Positions 19,780 to 27,941 of a DNA stretch of 64,000 nt are shown here, in pieces. The stretch comes from an uncultured Pseudomonadota bacterium (lineage in GTDB: Bacteria; Pseudomonadota; Gammaproteobacteria; Steroidobacterales; Steroidobacteraceae). The stretch lies in the NCBI GenBank assembly GCA_946479515.1, contig CAMLGF010000002.1:62001-126000 (forward strand), written 5' to 3'. Position 1 is the first letter of the stretch. Each line of letters starts with the position of its first letter. Below the pieces are notes generated by a model that was given only the letters and a program-made list of their open reading frames with translations, was not told the origin of the DNA and did no database searches. A program made the position numbers and the translations under genes.

Positions 19780-21031
19780 CCCCGGCGCCGCCGGCGGCGG
19801 GCATCGGGCTGCGCAGGCCGCGCTGCACGCGCCACAGCAGCCAGCAGGTGAGCAACGAAGTGGTGACCACCACGTAGCCCGCGCGGTCGTAGTGCTCGAT
19901 GCGCCCGTCGGCGCCGACGTGCACGATGTGCCCGGCCACCAGGGATGCCAGGCCTCCCGAGAGCTGCTGGATGGAGGCATTGATGGCATTGAACGAGCCG
20001 CGCTGCGTCTGGGCCGGCACCTGCGTCATGAGCGCCTGGAAGGGGATCATGCGCGAGAAGATGCCGATGAACAGCACGACATTGACCGCGATCACCACGG
20101 GAAGCGTCGTCGGCCCCAGGTGCGTGTAGAACAGCACCATTAAGATGGTCAGCGTGGTGCCCATGAGGAACACGCGCATCTTGCCCAGCCGGTCCGCGGC
20201 CTTGCCGATCAGCGGCCCGACGAAGATGGTGGCAATGCCGGTCACCAGGTAGATGGTCGGCAGGCTGGCGAGGGCAATTCCCAGGTTGTTCACCGTGAAT
20301 GCGCTGCTGAACGGCATGAGCATGAAGCCGCCGGTGGCGAGGAAGGTCACGCACAGGAACGCCAGCAGGTAGCGCGGTTCGCTCAAGGTGTGCAACAGGT
20401 GCATGAAGGGGCTGCGTTCCTGCGGATGTTTCAAGTGCTCGGCCACCGGCTGCATCCGCGCCGCGATCAGCAGGCCGCCCAGCACGCCGATGCCCGCCAG
20501 CGCCAGGAAGGGCACGTGCCAGTTCCAGTGGTTCGAGAGATAGATGCCGAAAGGGATGCCGAGGACCTGGCTGGCCGCGAACGACGTCTGCACCACGCCC
20601 ATCACGCGGCCACGCATCTGCGGCGGAAACAGATCCGTGGCAATGGCGAGCACGATGGAACCGATCACGCCGCCGAACAGCCCGGTGAAAATGCGCGCGG
20701 CGAGCAGCGAGGCGAAGCTCTGCGCCAGGCCGCACCAGAGCGTGCCGAGAATGAAGCCCGTATAGAAGAAGAGCAGCAGCTTCTTGCGGTCGAAGCGGTC
20801 CGCGAACCCGGCGGTGAGCAGGCCGGAGATGCCGGCGGCGAATGCGTAGGCCGACACCACGGTGCCGAACTGCGCCGAGGTGATGTGCAGCGCCGGCATG
20901 ATGACCACGCCCAGCGGCGACATCAGCATGAAATCGACGATGACGGCGAACTGCAGGAAGGCGAGCAGGCCGACGACGATCTTCTGGTAAGCGGAAAACC
21001 GCGCGGACGGGGCGTCGGACGGATGAGTCAT
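19766..21031 (-). CDS. MFS transporter (DHA1-type)
   Basis: A 421-residue protein with about 12 membrane helices. ATG21031 (MTHPSDAPSARFSAYQKIVV) was chosen because the first helix (LLAFLQFAVIVDFMLMSPLG) follows directly; longer upstream readings are low-quality. The family motif A appears as GFADRFDRKKLLLFF and a second copy as GKAADRLGKMRVFLMG. It resembles AraJ/sugar-efflux and drug/H+ antiporters of the DHA1 family; the substrate cannot be told. It converges with the ABC operon and diverges from the TonB receptor across a 387-base gap. Confidence 0.88.
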   Translation of the reverse strand: MTHPSDAPSARFSAYQKIVVGLLAFLQFAVIVDFMLMSPLGVVIMPALHITSAQFGTVVSAYAFAAGISGLLTAGFADRFDRKKLLLFFYTGFILGTLWCGLAQSFASLLAARIFTGLFGGVIGSIVLAIATDLFPPQMRGRVMGVVQTSFAASQVLGIPFGIYLSNHWNWHVPFLALAGIGVLGGLLIAARMQPVAEHLKHPQERSPFMHLLHTLSEPRYLLAFLCVTFLATGGFMLMPFSSAFTVNNLGIALASLPTIYLVTGIATIFVGPLIGKAADRLGKMRVFLMGTTLTILMVLFYTHLGPTTLPVVIAVNVVLFIGIFSRMIPFQALMTQVPAQTQRGSFNAINASIQQLSGGLASLVAGHIVHVGADGRIEHYDRAGYVVVTTSLLTCWLLWRVQRGLRSPMPAAGGAGVSGA

Positions 21032-21418
21032 GAGGCGAGGGCGGGGCCGGGGAAAACGCACAGTATCACGCCGCGGCACTCCGCACGGGATTAACGAAAA
21101 TTCAGTTGGCAAGCGGCCGCGGTTGTGCCGACTCCGCCCGCGATAGTTAGGCCACCCGGGCTTCTCCCGAAAGCGGGCCGCACCGATGCATGTGGCCCAT
21201 GGCGACTCGAACGGCCGGCCCCGGTCCCTGTCGCCGCTGGCCGGGCCGCATTCCGGTGCGCTCGGGCAGTGGCGCTTGTCGGACAAATCCATGTTCCGCG
21301 CGCAGGTGGTGGACGCCCGCCAGGATCTGGGTTAGCTTACGGCGCTAATAAAAATGTTTTCATGGGTGCAGTGTGCGGACGCTGTGCCCGTTCGCGTCAA
21401 TCTTCACGGGGGACTCAA
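21032..21418. other. Divergent gap between the MFS gene and the TonB receptor
   Basis: No gene is supported in these 387 bases, although one frame stays open through it into the receptor gene. The first 300 bases are GC-rich without clear structure. The last 80 carry the AT-rich palindrome described separately and a GGGGGA ribosome site at 21408-21413 ahead of the receptor's GTG. Promoters for both flanking genes should lie here. Confidence 0.5.
21349..21362. promoter_or_regulatory. LacI-family-like operator upstream of the TonB receptor
   Basis: TAAAAATGTTTTCA at 21349-21362 matches 12 of 14 positions of the LacI/GalR-type palindrome TGAAAACGTTTTCA, which often precedes carbohydrate-linked TonB receptor genes in xanthomonads and their relatives. 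It lies about 57 bases before the GTG start and stands out as AT-rich in GC-rich surroundings. No LacI-type gene is within the window, so a regulator elsewhere is assumed. Confidence 0.45.
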
Positions 21419-24376
21419 GTGAAAAAGTCGAGCGATTCACCAGCGCGTTCGGCCCTGGTGGCCGCGGGCGTACGCGCGGCATTGCTGAGAGGGCGCCGGG
21501 CCGCCACCGCCTCTGCCGTGGGCATCGGCCTCCTGACGGCGGCGCCGGTATTCGCGCAGACTGCCGACGAAGGCGCGAAGCCGGCCGCCTCTGCCGACGA
21601 GGTGAGCGAAATCATCGTCACCGGCATTCGCCGCCAGTTGGAAACCTCGCAGTTGCGCAAGCAGGAAGCCACCGAGCTGATCGATGCCGTGACCGCCGAG
21701 GACATCGGCGCATTGCCGGACCGCAGCGTGACCGAGGTACTGCAACGCATCTCGGGTCTCGCCATCGGCCGCGTCCCGGCGCCGCGCGACGCGGACCGCA
21801 TCGCCGTAGAAGGCTCGGGAGTCACGATCCGCGGCCTGAGCTGGGTGCGCAGCGAGCTCAACGGCCACTCGGCATTCTCCGCGAAGAACAGCCGCACGCT
21901 CGGCTTCGAAGACATACCGCCGGAGCTGCTCGCCGGCGTGGATGTCTACAAGAATCCCTCGGCGCAGCAGGTGGAGGGTGGGCTGTCCGGCACGGTGAAC
22001 CTGCGCACCCGCCTGCCCTTCGACTCCGAGGGACGCAAGTTCAGTTTCTCGGTCGAAGGCGCGGTCGGCGACCTCGCCGAAAAGTGGGAGCCGTCGGCGT
22101 CCGTGTTGTTCAGCGACCGCACCGAGACCTCGTTCGGCGACATCGGCGCGCTGCTCTCGGCGAGCTACTCGGATCTGACCAGCCAGACCGACACGATTCA
22201 CATCGAGAAGTACTACGCGCGACCGGACCTCGGCTCGGGCGTGTTCGCCACCGGCGGCATCGGCTGGCGCCAGCTGGAAATCGCCCGCAATCGCACCGGC
22301 GCATCGGCGGCACTGCAGTGGAGTTCGCCGAGCGAGAAGGTCGGTGCCACGCTGCAGTACTTCTATTCCGACGCCACGTTCGACCAGGACGAGAATGCGG
22401 TCTGGAATCTGCCGGGCGCCGGATTGAACGGCAGCGACCTGCAGATCGAAGACGGCTTCCTGACCGGCGGCACGATCAACGACGGCGGATACAACGGTTC
22501 GGCCCGCTACAACCGGCGCGCGACGCGCAATGACGACGTTTCGCTGCATCTGAACTGGGCGGCGACCGACAATCTGCGCTTCGAGGGCGACGTTCAGTAT
22601 TCGAAGGCCAGCACCAAGATCATCGACCTGACCATGGGGCCGTCGGCCGGGCCGAACTTCGAGAATGCAGGCCCGTACACTCTGCAGCTGCACGGCTCGG
22701 GCGTGCCGACCATCGTGATACCGGAAAACGACGTGCTGACGAACCCGGACACGGTCTATCACAACTTCGCGATGGACCATCACGAGGACAACGACGCAAA
22801 TGCGTGGGCGTACCGCGCCGATGCCGAGTACACCTTCGACAACAGCGACTGGCTCGACAAGATCCGCTTCGGCGTGCGCTATGAGGATTACAACTCGACC
22901 ACGCGCGAGACCGGCTATCGCTGGGGATCGATCAGCCAGAACTGGGCCGGAGGACCGGCGGTGTTCAGCGCGCAGGACGTGCCGTTCCTGCAGCAGAACT
23001 ACTCCAACTGGTTCCATGGCGGGCCGGGACCGAGCGGGTTCCTGTTCCCCGACACCCGGTTCTTCCGCGACTTCCAGCAGTGGTCCGACACCGTGGTGGA
23101 CGTCTCCACGGCGCCGGGCGTGAACAACGGCTGCTGCACCTGGGTGCCGTGGGATGGCGATTACTCGACGAAATTCCCGGCGAACGACGGCCTGGGTGTG
23201 AATCCCCAGGATCAGCAGACCTCGGCCGCCTACGCGCAGCTCTCGTTCAAGCACGACGACTGGGATGGCAACGTTGGCGTGCGCTTCGTGAAGACCGAGG
23301 CTGCCGGCTCCGGTCAGCTGGTGTTCTCGCAGGGCAATTTCGTCGGCGCACCGGCCGATGACGTGGCCTTCGCCAATGGCGCATCGACGGCAACGCACGG
23401 CAGCAACAGCTACGACCACGTGCTGCCCAGTTTCAACCTGCGCTACAAGGCCAGCGACAACTTCTACCTGCGTTTCGCGGTGGGCAAGGGCATCGCGCGG
23501 CCGGAATTCCCGCAGCTGCTGCCGTCGATCCAGATCACCCCGCAGGCGGGCCTGCTGACCGGGGGCGTGTGTGTGCCGCTGCCGTCGAGCTCGACCGACC
23601 CGGGCAACTGCGTGGCCAACTACAACGGCTTCGCGGGCAACGAAGACCTCGAACCGATGGAAGCCACCAACTACGACCTGAGCGCGGAGTGGTACATCAA
23701 TTCGACCAACTCGCTGACCATGGCGTTGTTCGACAAGGAAGTGTCGGGCTTCATCGAGACCACGCTCGGTTCGGTGGTGCCGTACACCAACAATGGCGTC
23801 ACCAAGGACGTCACCGTGCTGCGCCCGGAGAACCAGGGCAAGGGCTACGTGCGCGGCGCCGAAGTGTCATGGAACGGGTTCTTCGATTTCCTGCCCGGCT
23901 GGGGACGATTCTTCGGCGCGCGGGCCGCGTACACCTATGTCGACAGCGGCGGCACGCGCAATGCGGCGGCCAATCCTTACGACCCGAGCCAGCAGACGAA
24001 CTCGCTGCTCAACGACTATCCGCTGGAGGGCCTGAGCCGGCGGTCGTACAACGCGGAGCTCTATTACTCCGTGCCGAAGATGGAAGCGCGCCTCGCCTAC
24101 AACTGGCGCGAGCGCTATCTACTGACCACGGCGGCGGCCAACCTGAATGTGCCGGCGTTCGCCGACGACTACGGGCAGCTGGATGCGTCGCTGCAGTGGA
24201 AGTTCAGGGAGAACATGTCGGTGGGCATGGAGGCGGTCAACCTGACGCGCTCGAAGTTCAAGGTGCTGGTCGACAACGACGTCGTCGGCGGGGTGGGCAA
24301 TGGCGCGGGCCTGACCTACCACAACTGGGTGGATTCGGATCGGCGCTACACGGTGTATCTGCGCGCGTCTTTCTAG
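21419..24376 (+). CDS. TonB-dependent outer-membrane receptor
   Basis: A 985-residue receptor starting at GTG21419, which has a GGGGGA ribosome site 5 bases upstream and begins a signal peptide (MKKSSDSPARS..., cleaved near VFAQTADE). A TonB-box-like EIIVTGIRRQ at about residues 61-70 precedes the plug domain (AVTAEDIGALPDRSVTEVLQRISGL, VTIRGLSW). The remaining about 700 residues form the beta-barrel, ending in aromatic Phe (VYLRASF). It belongs to the large Xanthomonas/Caulobacter group of receptors for oligosaccharides. With a tryptophan-halogenase-like gene, a mutarotase and an alpha-L-fucosidase alongside, uptake of fucose-containing glycans is the best guess. Confidence 0.92.
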   Translation: MKKSSDSPARSALVAAGVRAALLRGRRAATASAVGIGLLTAAPVFAQTADEGAKPAASADEVSEIIVTGIRRQLETSQLRKQEATELIDAVTAEDIGALPDRSVTEVLQRISGLAIGRVPAPRDADRIAVEGSGVTIRGLSWVRSELNGHSAFSAKNSRTLGFEDIPPELLAGVDVYKNPSAQQVEGGLSGTVNLRTRLPFDSEGRKFSFSVEGAVGDLAEKWEPSASVLFSDRTETSFGDIGALLSASYSDLTSQTDTIHIEKYYARPDLGSGVFATGGIGWRQLEIARNRTGASAALQWSSPSEKVGATLQYFYSDATFDQDENAVWNLPGAGLNGSDLQIEDGFLTGGTINDGGYNGSARYNRRATRNDDVSLHLNWAATDNLRFEGDVQYSKASTKIIDLTMGPSAGPNFENAGPYTLQLHGSGVPTIVIPENDVLTNPDTVYHNFAMDHHEDNDANAWAYRADAEYTFDNSDWLDKIRFGVRYEDYNSTTRETGYRWGSISQNWAGGPAVFSAQDVPFLQQNYSNWFHGGPGPSGFLFPDTRFFRDFQQWSDTVVDVSTAPGVNNGCCTWVPWDGDYSTKFPANDGLGVNPQDQQTSAAYAQLSFKHDDWDGNVGVRFVKTEAAGSGQLVFSQGNFVGAPADDVAFANGASTATHGSNSYDHVLPSFNLRYKASDNFYLRFAVGKGIARPEFPQLLPSIQITPQAGLLTGGVCVPLPSSSTDPGNCVANYNGFAGNEDLEPMEATNYDLSAEWYINSTNSLTMALFDKEVSGFIETTLGSVVPYTNNGVTKDVTVLRPENQGKGYVRGAEVSWNGFFDFLPGWGRFFGARAAYTYVDSGGTRNAAANPYDPSQQTNSLLNDYPLEGLSRRSYNAELYYSVPKMEARLAYNWRERYLLTTAAANLNVPAFADDYGQLDASLQWKFRENMSVGMEAVNLTRSKFKVLVDNDVVGGVGNGAGLTYHNWVDSDRRYTVYLRASF

Positions 24377-24408
24377 GGGGTCTTGCCGGTTCCGGCGCGG
24401 CCGGAAGA

Positions 24409-24436
24409 GGGGGCGCACCTGCTCGGGTGCGTCCCC
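24409..24436. terminator. Strong hairpin between the receptor and halogenase genes
   Basis: GGGGGCGCACC at 24409-24419 pairs with GGTGCGTCCCC at 24426-24436 (11 bp, one G-T pair, six-base loop). It lies 33 bases after the receptor stop and is followed by GTTTCCTT. It probably ends the receptor transcript. Its distal arm is shared with the outer end of REP copy A, so element and terminator are interlocked. Confidence 0.6.
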
Positions 24437-24466
24437 GTTTCCTTGAAAACGAGGAATGTCCCCATT
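24429..24466 (-). repeat. REP element, copy A
   Basis: Read on the minus strand, this 38-base element agrees with the two copies flanking the RAYT gene at 36 of 38 positions; the two differences lie in the middle of the hairpin. It opens with AATGGGGACATTCCTC, whose first AA belongs to the TAA stop (24467-24465) of the halogenase-like gene. CCTCGTTTTC and GGAAACGGGG form the stem with G-T pairs and a two-base loop. Confidence 0.9.
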
Positions 24467-25952
24467 ACGGCGCGCGGCAGTTGTGCTCGATGAACTGCGC
24501 GTGCGTGGGCATGCGGGCGATGGCGCGATGCAATCCTTCGCGCAGTTCGCGCGCCTTCGATTCCAGTTCCGGCAGCGGCAAGGTCTCGGCCAGGGGATCC
24601 CAGTGCCGGGGCGTGACGTGCTGGCCGAGCATCACGGCGATCCAGCTCGAATCCGAGAACAGCTGGCCGTCGTGGCGCGCCACCTTGCCGCGCATGCGGA
24701 ACAGCTCCATGCGATGCGCCAGGCTGTCGGGCATCGGCAGCGAGCGGCAGGCGCGCCAGAACTCCTCGGGGCGTTGCTGTGCGACGTAGTGCAGGATGAT
24801 GAAGTCCCGGATCTGCTCGTACTCGGCGATGCTCAACCGGTTGAATTCCGCTTCCGCCGAAGGGTCGTAATCCGTCGAGACCGGCAGCAACGACAGGAAG
24901 CGGAAGACGGCGGCCTGAACCATGTGCAGGCTGGTGGACTCCAGCGGCTCGAGGAAGCCGCCCGCGAGGCCGAGCGCCACGCAGTTCCTGTGCCACAGCT
25001 TGCGACGGCGGCCAGTCTTGAAGCGCAGCAGGCGCGGTTCAGCCAGCGGCTTGCCGTCCAGGTTCTGCAGCAGCGTGGCGGCGGCTTCGTCATCGCCGAT
25101 GTGATCCGAGCAGTACACGTGCCCGTTGCCGGTACGGTGCTGCAGCGGAATGCGCCACTGCCATCCCGCCCGGTGTGCGGTGGACCGCGTGCAGGGAGCG
25201 AAATTGGCGGCGTTCTTTTCGCAGGGCACCGCCAGTGCCCGGTCCACGGGCAGCCAGTGCGACCAGTCTTCGAACCTGGTCTGCAAGGTCTTCTCGATGA
25301 GCAGGCCCTGGAAGCCGGAGCAGTCCAGCCAGAAATCGCCCGTGATCGAACAGCCGCCGGCCAGGCGTACGGCTTCGATGAATCCGCCCTCGCCATTGAG
25401 CGCGACGTCGACGACCCTGCCTTCGACGCGATTGACGCCACGGGCTTCGGCGTAGCGGCGCAGGAAGCTGGCGTAAAGGCCCGCATCGAAGTGATAGGCA
25501 TACGCCAGTTGCGGCGTGTCCGGCGGCATCTGGGGCAGCGGCGGCAGGAACCGCATCTGCGCCGCCGCGACTGCCGCGGGCGCGTATTCGCGCAGCGCAT
25601 GCGGATGTCCGTGGGCCGCGAGCCGCAGCCACAGCTGGTGGAAGGCGACGCCCTTGATGTTGACGCCGAACTCGCCGAACTGGTGGAAATAGCGGTGCCC
25701 GGCCGTGCCCCAGCCGAGAAAGTCGATTCCGAGCTTGAAGGTGGCCTGAGTGGCCTGGATGAAATCCCGCTCGTTGATGCCGAGCACCTTGTTGAAGAAC
25801 TGCAGCGGCGGAATGGTGGCCTCGCCGACGCCGACCGTGCCGATCTCCTCCGACTCGATCAACGTGATCCGCTGCGTGCCGTTGACCGCATGCGCGAGCG
25901 CGGCCGCGGTCATCCAGCCGGCGGAGCCGCCGCCGACGATTACGTAGTGCAT
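24465..25952 (-). CDS. Tryptophan-halogenase-family flavoprotein
   Basis: A 495-residue FAD-dependent protein. ATG25952 starts directly at the dinucleotide-binding motif (MHYVIVGGGSAGWMTAAALAH, residues 1-21), typical of the family. TVGVGEATIPPLQFF matches the family region near the catalytic Lys, and WQWRIPLQHR carries the W-x-W-x-I-P signature thought to suppress monooxygenase activity. GFLEPLESTSLH is the usual FAD-domain end motif. Genuine halogenases act on free Trp or other aromatics; many relatives sit beside TonB receptors in carbohydrate loci with unknown roles, as here. No flavin reductase is nearby. The stop codon is fused to REP copy A. Confidence 0.88.
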   Translation of the reverse strand: MHYVIVGGGSAGWMTAAALAHAVNGTQRITLIESEEIGTVGVGEATIPPLQFFNKVLGINERDFIQATQATFKLGIDFLGWGTAGHRYFHQFGEFGVNIKGVAFHQLWLRLAAHGHPHALREYAPAAVAAAQMRFLPPLPQMPPDTPQLAYAYHFDAGLYASFLRRYAEARGVNRVEGRVVDVALNGEGGFIEAVRLAGGCSITGDFWLDCSGFQGLLIEKTLQTRFEDWSHWLPVDRALAVPCEKNAANFAPCTRSTAHRAGWQWRIPLQHRTGNGHVYCSDHIGDDEAAATLLQNLDGKPLAEPRLLRFKTGRRRKLWHRNCVALGLAGGFLEPLESTSLHMVQAAVFRFLSLLPVSTDYDPSAEAEFNRLSIAEYEQIRDFIILHYVAQQRPEEFWRACRSLPMPDSLAHRMELFRMRGKVARHDGQLFSDSSWIAVMLGQHVTPRHWDPLAETLPLPELESKARELREGLHRAIARMPTHAQFIEHNCRAP

Positions 25953-26087
25953 CAACCCGAACCCCCATCCCGCGCCATGTCGATTGTGGACCACGGGGGC
26001 CGGCACTTCCACCGGAGGCCATGCATGCCGATGGAGAACCGCGTCGCGATCGGGTAGCGTCCTGCGACTGCTTCGCAGGAGGCGCAC

Positions 26088-26411
26088 GTGAAACGCTACG
26101 GTCAGATCCTGAAGCTCAAGCCCGAACATCGCGACGAATACGTGCGGCAGCATGCCGCCGTGTGGCCGGGCGTGCTGGCGCAGATCCGGCGCGCCAATAT
26201 CCGCAACTATTCCATCTATCTGCGCGACGACATCCTGTTCGCGTACTTCGAGTACGTGGGCGATGACTTCGCGGCGGACATGCGCGCCATGGCGGCGGAC
26301 CCCGAAACGCAGCGGTGGTGGGCGTTCATGGAGCCCATGCAGGCGAAATGGCCGTCCGCGACGGCCGAGGAATGGTGGTCGAACATGATCGAAGTGTTCC
26401 ATGCGGACTGA
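26088..26411 (+). CDS. L-rhamnose/L-fucose mutarotase family protein (DUF718)
   Basis: A 107-residue enzyme of the RhaM fold, which interconverts alpha and beta anomers of a deoxysugar. GTG26088 has AGGAGG five bases upstream. Family residues are in YVRQHAAVWPGVLAQI (His near position 22), NYSIYLRDDILFAYFEY and the tail WWAFMEPMQ. Because the next gene, overlapping by 11 bases, is an alpha-L-fucosidase, L-fucose is a more likely substrate here than rhamnose; the family is known to include both. Confidence 0.85.
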   Translation: MKRYGQILKLKPEHRDEYVRQHAAVWPGVLAQIRRANIRNYSIYLRDDILFAYFEYVGDDFAADMRAMAADPETQRWWAFMEPMQAKWPSATAEEWWSNMIEVFHAD

Positions 26412-27939
26412 CGGCTGGCGCCGGCGACTGTCGGTAGTTAGCCTGGCGATCGGGCTGGCGGGCGCCTCGGGCGCGGCGGCGGCCGCGCCGGCGCCGCGCT
26501 ACGCGCCCGACTGGAGTTCCATCGACAGCCGGCCGACGCCCTCCTGGTGGAGTGACGCGAAGTTCGGCATCTTCATTCACTGGGGCGTGTATTCGGTGCC
26601 GGCGTTCGCGCCCAAGGGCGAGTACGCGGAGTGGTACTGGGAACGCCTGGGCCGGCCGGGGAATCCCGCCTCGGCGCGCGACCAGCAGATCCGCCGCGAG
26701 ACGCGCGAATTCCATGAGCGCGTCTATGGCGGCGATTTCGGCTACCCGCAGTTCGCGTCGCAATTTCGCGCCGAGATGTTCGATGCTGGCAAATGGGCCG
26801 ACATCCTCGCGGCCTCCGGCGCCAGGTACGTGGTACTCGTGTCCAAGCACCACGATGGTTTCGCGCTCTGGCCGTCGCCGCAGGCGGACGCGAGCTGGGG
26901 ACGTCCCTGGAACGCGCTCGCCGTCGGGCCGAAGCGCGATCTGGTCGGCGAGCTCACGGCCGCGGTGCGCGCGCGCGGCCTCGAGGTGGGTTTCTACTAC
27001 TCTCTGTACGAGTGGTTCAATCCGCTGTGGCTGGCCGGTGACAAGGACGCCTACGTGCGACGCCATCTGTTTCCGCAGTTCAAGGACCTGGTGACGCGGT
27101 ACTCGCCCGCGGTGATCTTCGCGGATGGCGAGTGGGATCTGCCCTCGGAGCAGTGGCGCGCGCCGGAGTTGCTCGCCTGGCTGTACAACGAGAGCGCGGT
27201 CAAGGACCACGTCGTGGTCAATGACCGCTGGGGCGCCGAGAGCCGCCACCTGCACGGCGGGTACTACACCACCGAATATGGCGCCGGCTTGCCCGGCGCC
27301 ACGCATGCCTGGGAAGAGAATCGCGGCGTTGGCCACTCCTACGGTTTCAACCGCAACGAAGATCTCGGCGACTACGCCACGGGCCAGCGCCTGCTGCTGA
27401 CCTTGCTGGACACCGTGAGCCGCGGCGGCAATCTGCTGCTCAACATCGGTCCCACCGCCGACGGCCGTATTCCGGTGGTGATGCAGGAGCGTCTCGCCTA
27501 TCTGGGCGCATGGGTGCGGTACAACGGCGAGGCGGTGTACGGCACGCGCACCTTCCGCGAAGGGGCGCAATGGACCGCGGGCCGCCGGCAGGAGGTCGAT
27601 ACGTCGACCAACTACCGCGCCCGCTACGACGTGGAAAAACTCACGCTGCGCCCGGCCGCGGGCGATGCGCGCAAGGAAATCCTGTTCACGCGCAAGGGCG
27701 CCACACTTTACGCCATCCTGCCCATCTACCCGCGCGGCGAGCTCGCAATACGCGGTGTCCGCGCCGCGAAGGGTGCGCGCGTCAGCCTGCTGGGCTGGCC
27801 GCGTGATCGCATCGACTGGCGGCAGCGCGGCAATGACCTGGTGATCGCTGCGCCGCCGCTCGACGAAGTGATGCTGTCGCTGCCGTTCTCGGGCGCCTAC
27901 ACGTTCAGGATAGACGGCCTCGCGGCCGACGATCCGTGA
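26401..27939 (+). CDS. Secreted alpha-L-fucosidase, GH29
   Basis: A 512-residue retaining glycosidase that removes terminal alpha-L-fucose from glycans. A signal peptide occupies about residues 1-28. The (beta/alpha)8 domain shows FGIFIHWG (His60), VLVSKHHDGFALW (His150/151) and IFADGEWD with the likely nucleophile Asp242; the C-terminal 100 residues look like the beta-sandwich domain. The acid/base residue is not conserved in GH29 and cannot be placed by eye. Its ATG lies within the mutarotase gene, so the two are cotranslated: release of fucose and adjustment of its anomer. It converges with the following peptidase gene, two bases apart. Confidence 0.92.
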   Translation: MRTDGWRRRLSVVSLAIGLAGASGAAAAAPAPRYAPDWSSIDSRPTPSWWSDAKFGIFIHWGVYSVPAFAPKGEYAEWYWERLGRPGNPASARDQQIRRETREFHERVYGGDFGYPQFASQFRAEMFDAGKWADILAASGARYVVLVSKHHDGFALWPSPQADASWGRPWNALAVGPKRDLVGELTAAVRARGLEVGFYYSLYEWFNPLWLAGDKDAYVRRHLFPQFKDLVTRYSPAVIFADGEWDLPSEQWRAPELLAWLYNESAVKDHVVVNDRWGAESRHLHGGYYTTEYGAGLPGATHAWEENRGVGHSYGFNRNEDLGDYATGQRLLLTLLDTVSRGGNLLLNIGPTADGRIPVVMQERLAYLGAWVRYNGEAVYGTRTFREGAQWTAGRRQEVDTSTNYRARYDVEKLTLRPAAGDARKEILFTRKGATLYAILPIYPRGELAIRGVRAAKGARVSLLGWPRDRIDWRQRGNDLVIAAPPLDEVMLSLPFSGAYTFRIDGLAADDP

Positions 27940-27941
27940 AA

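Noticed and set aside
21125..21418. Extended N-terminus of the TonB receptor
   Set aside because: It would put about 100 GC-rich residues ahead of a clear signal peptide; GTG21419 has a good ribosome site.
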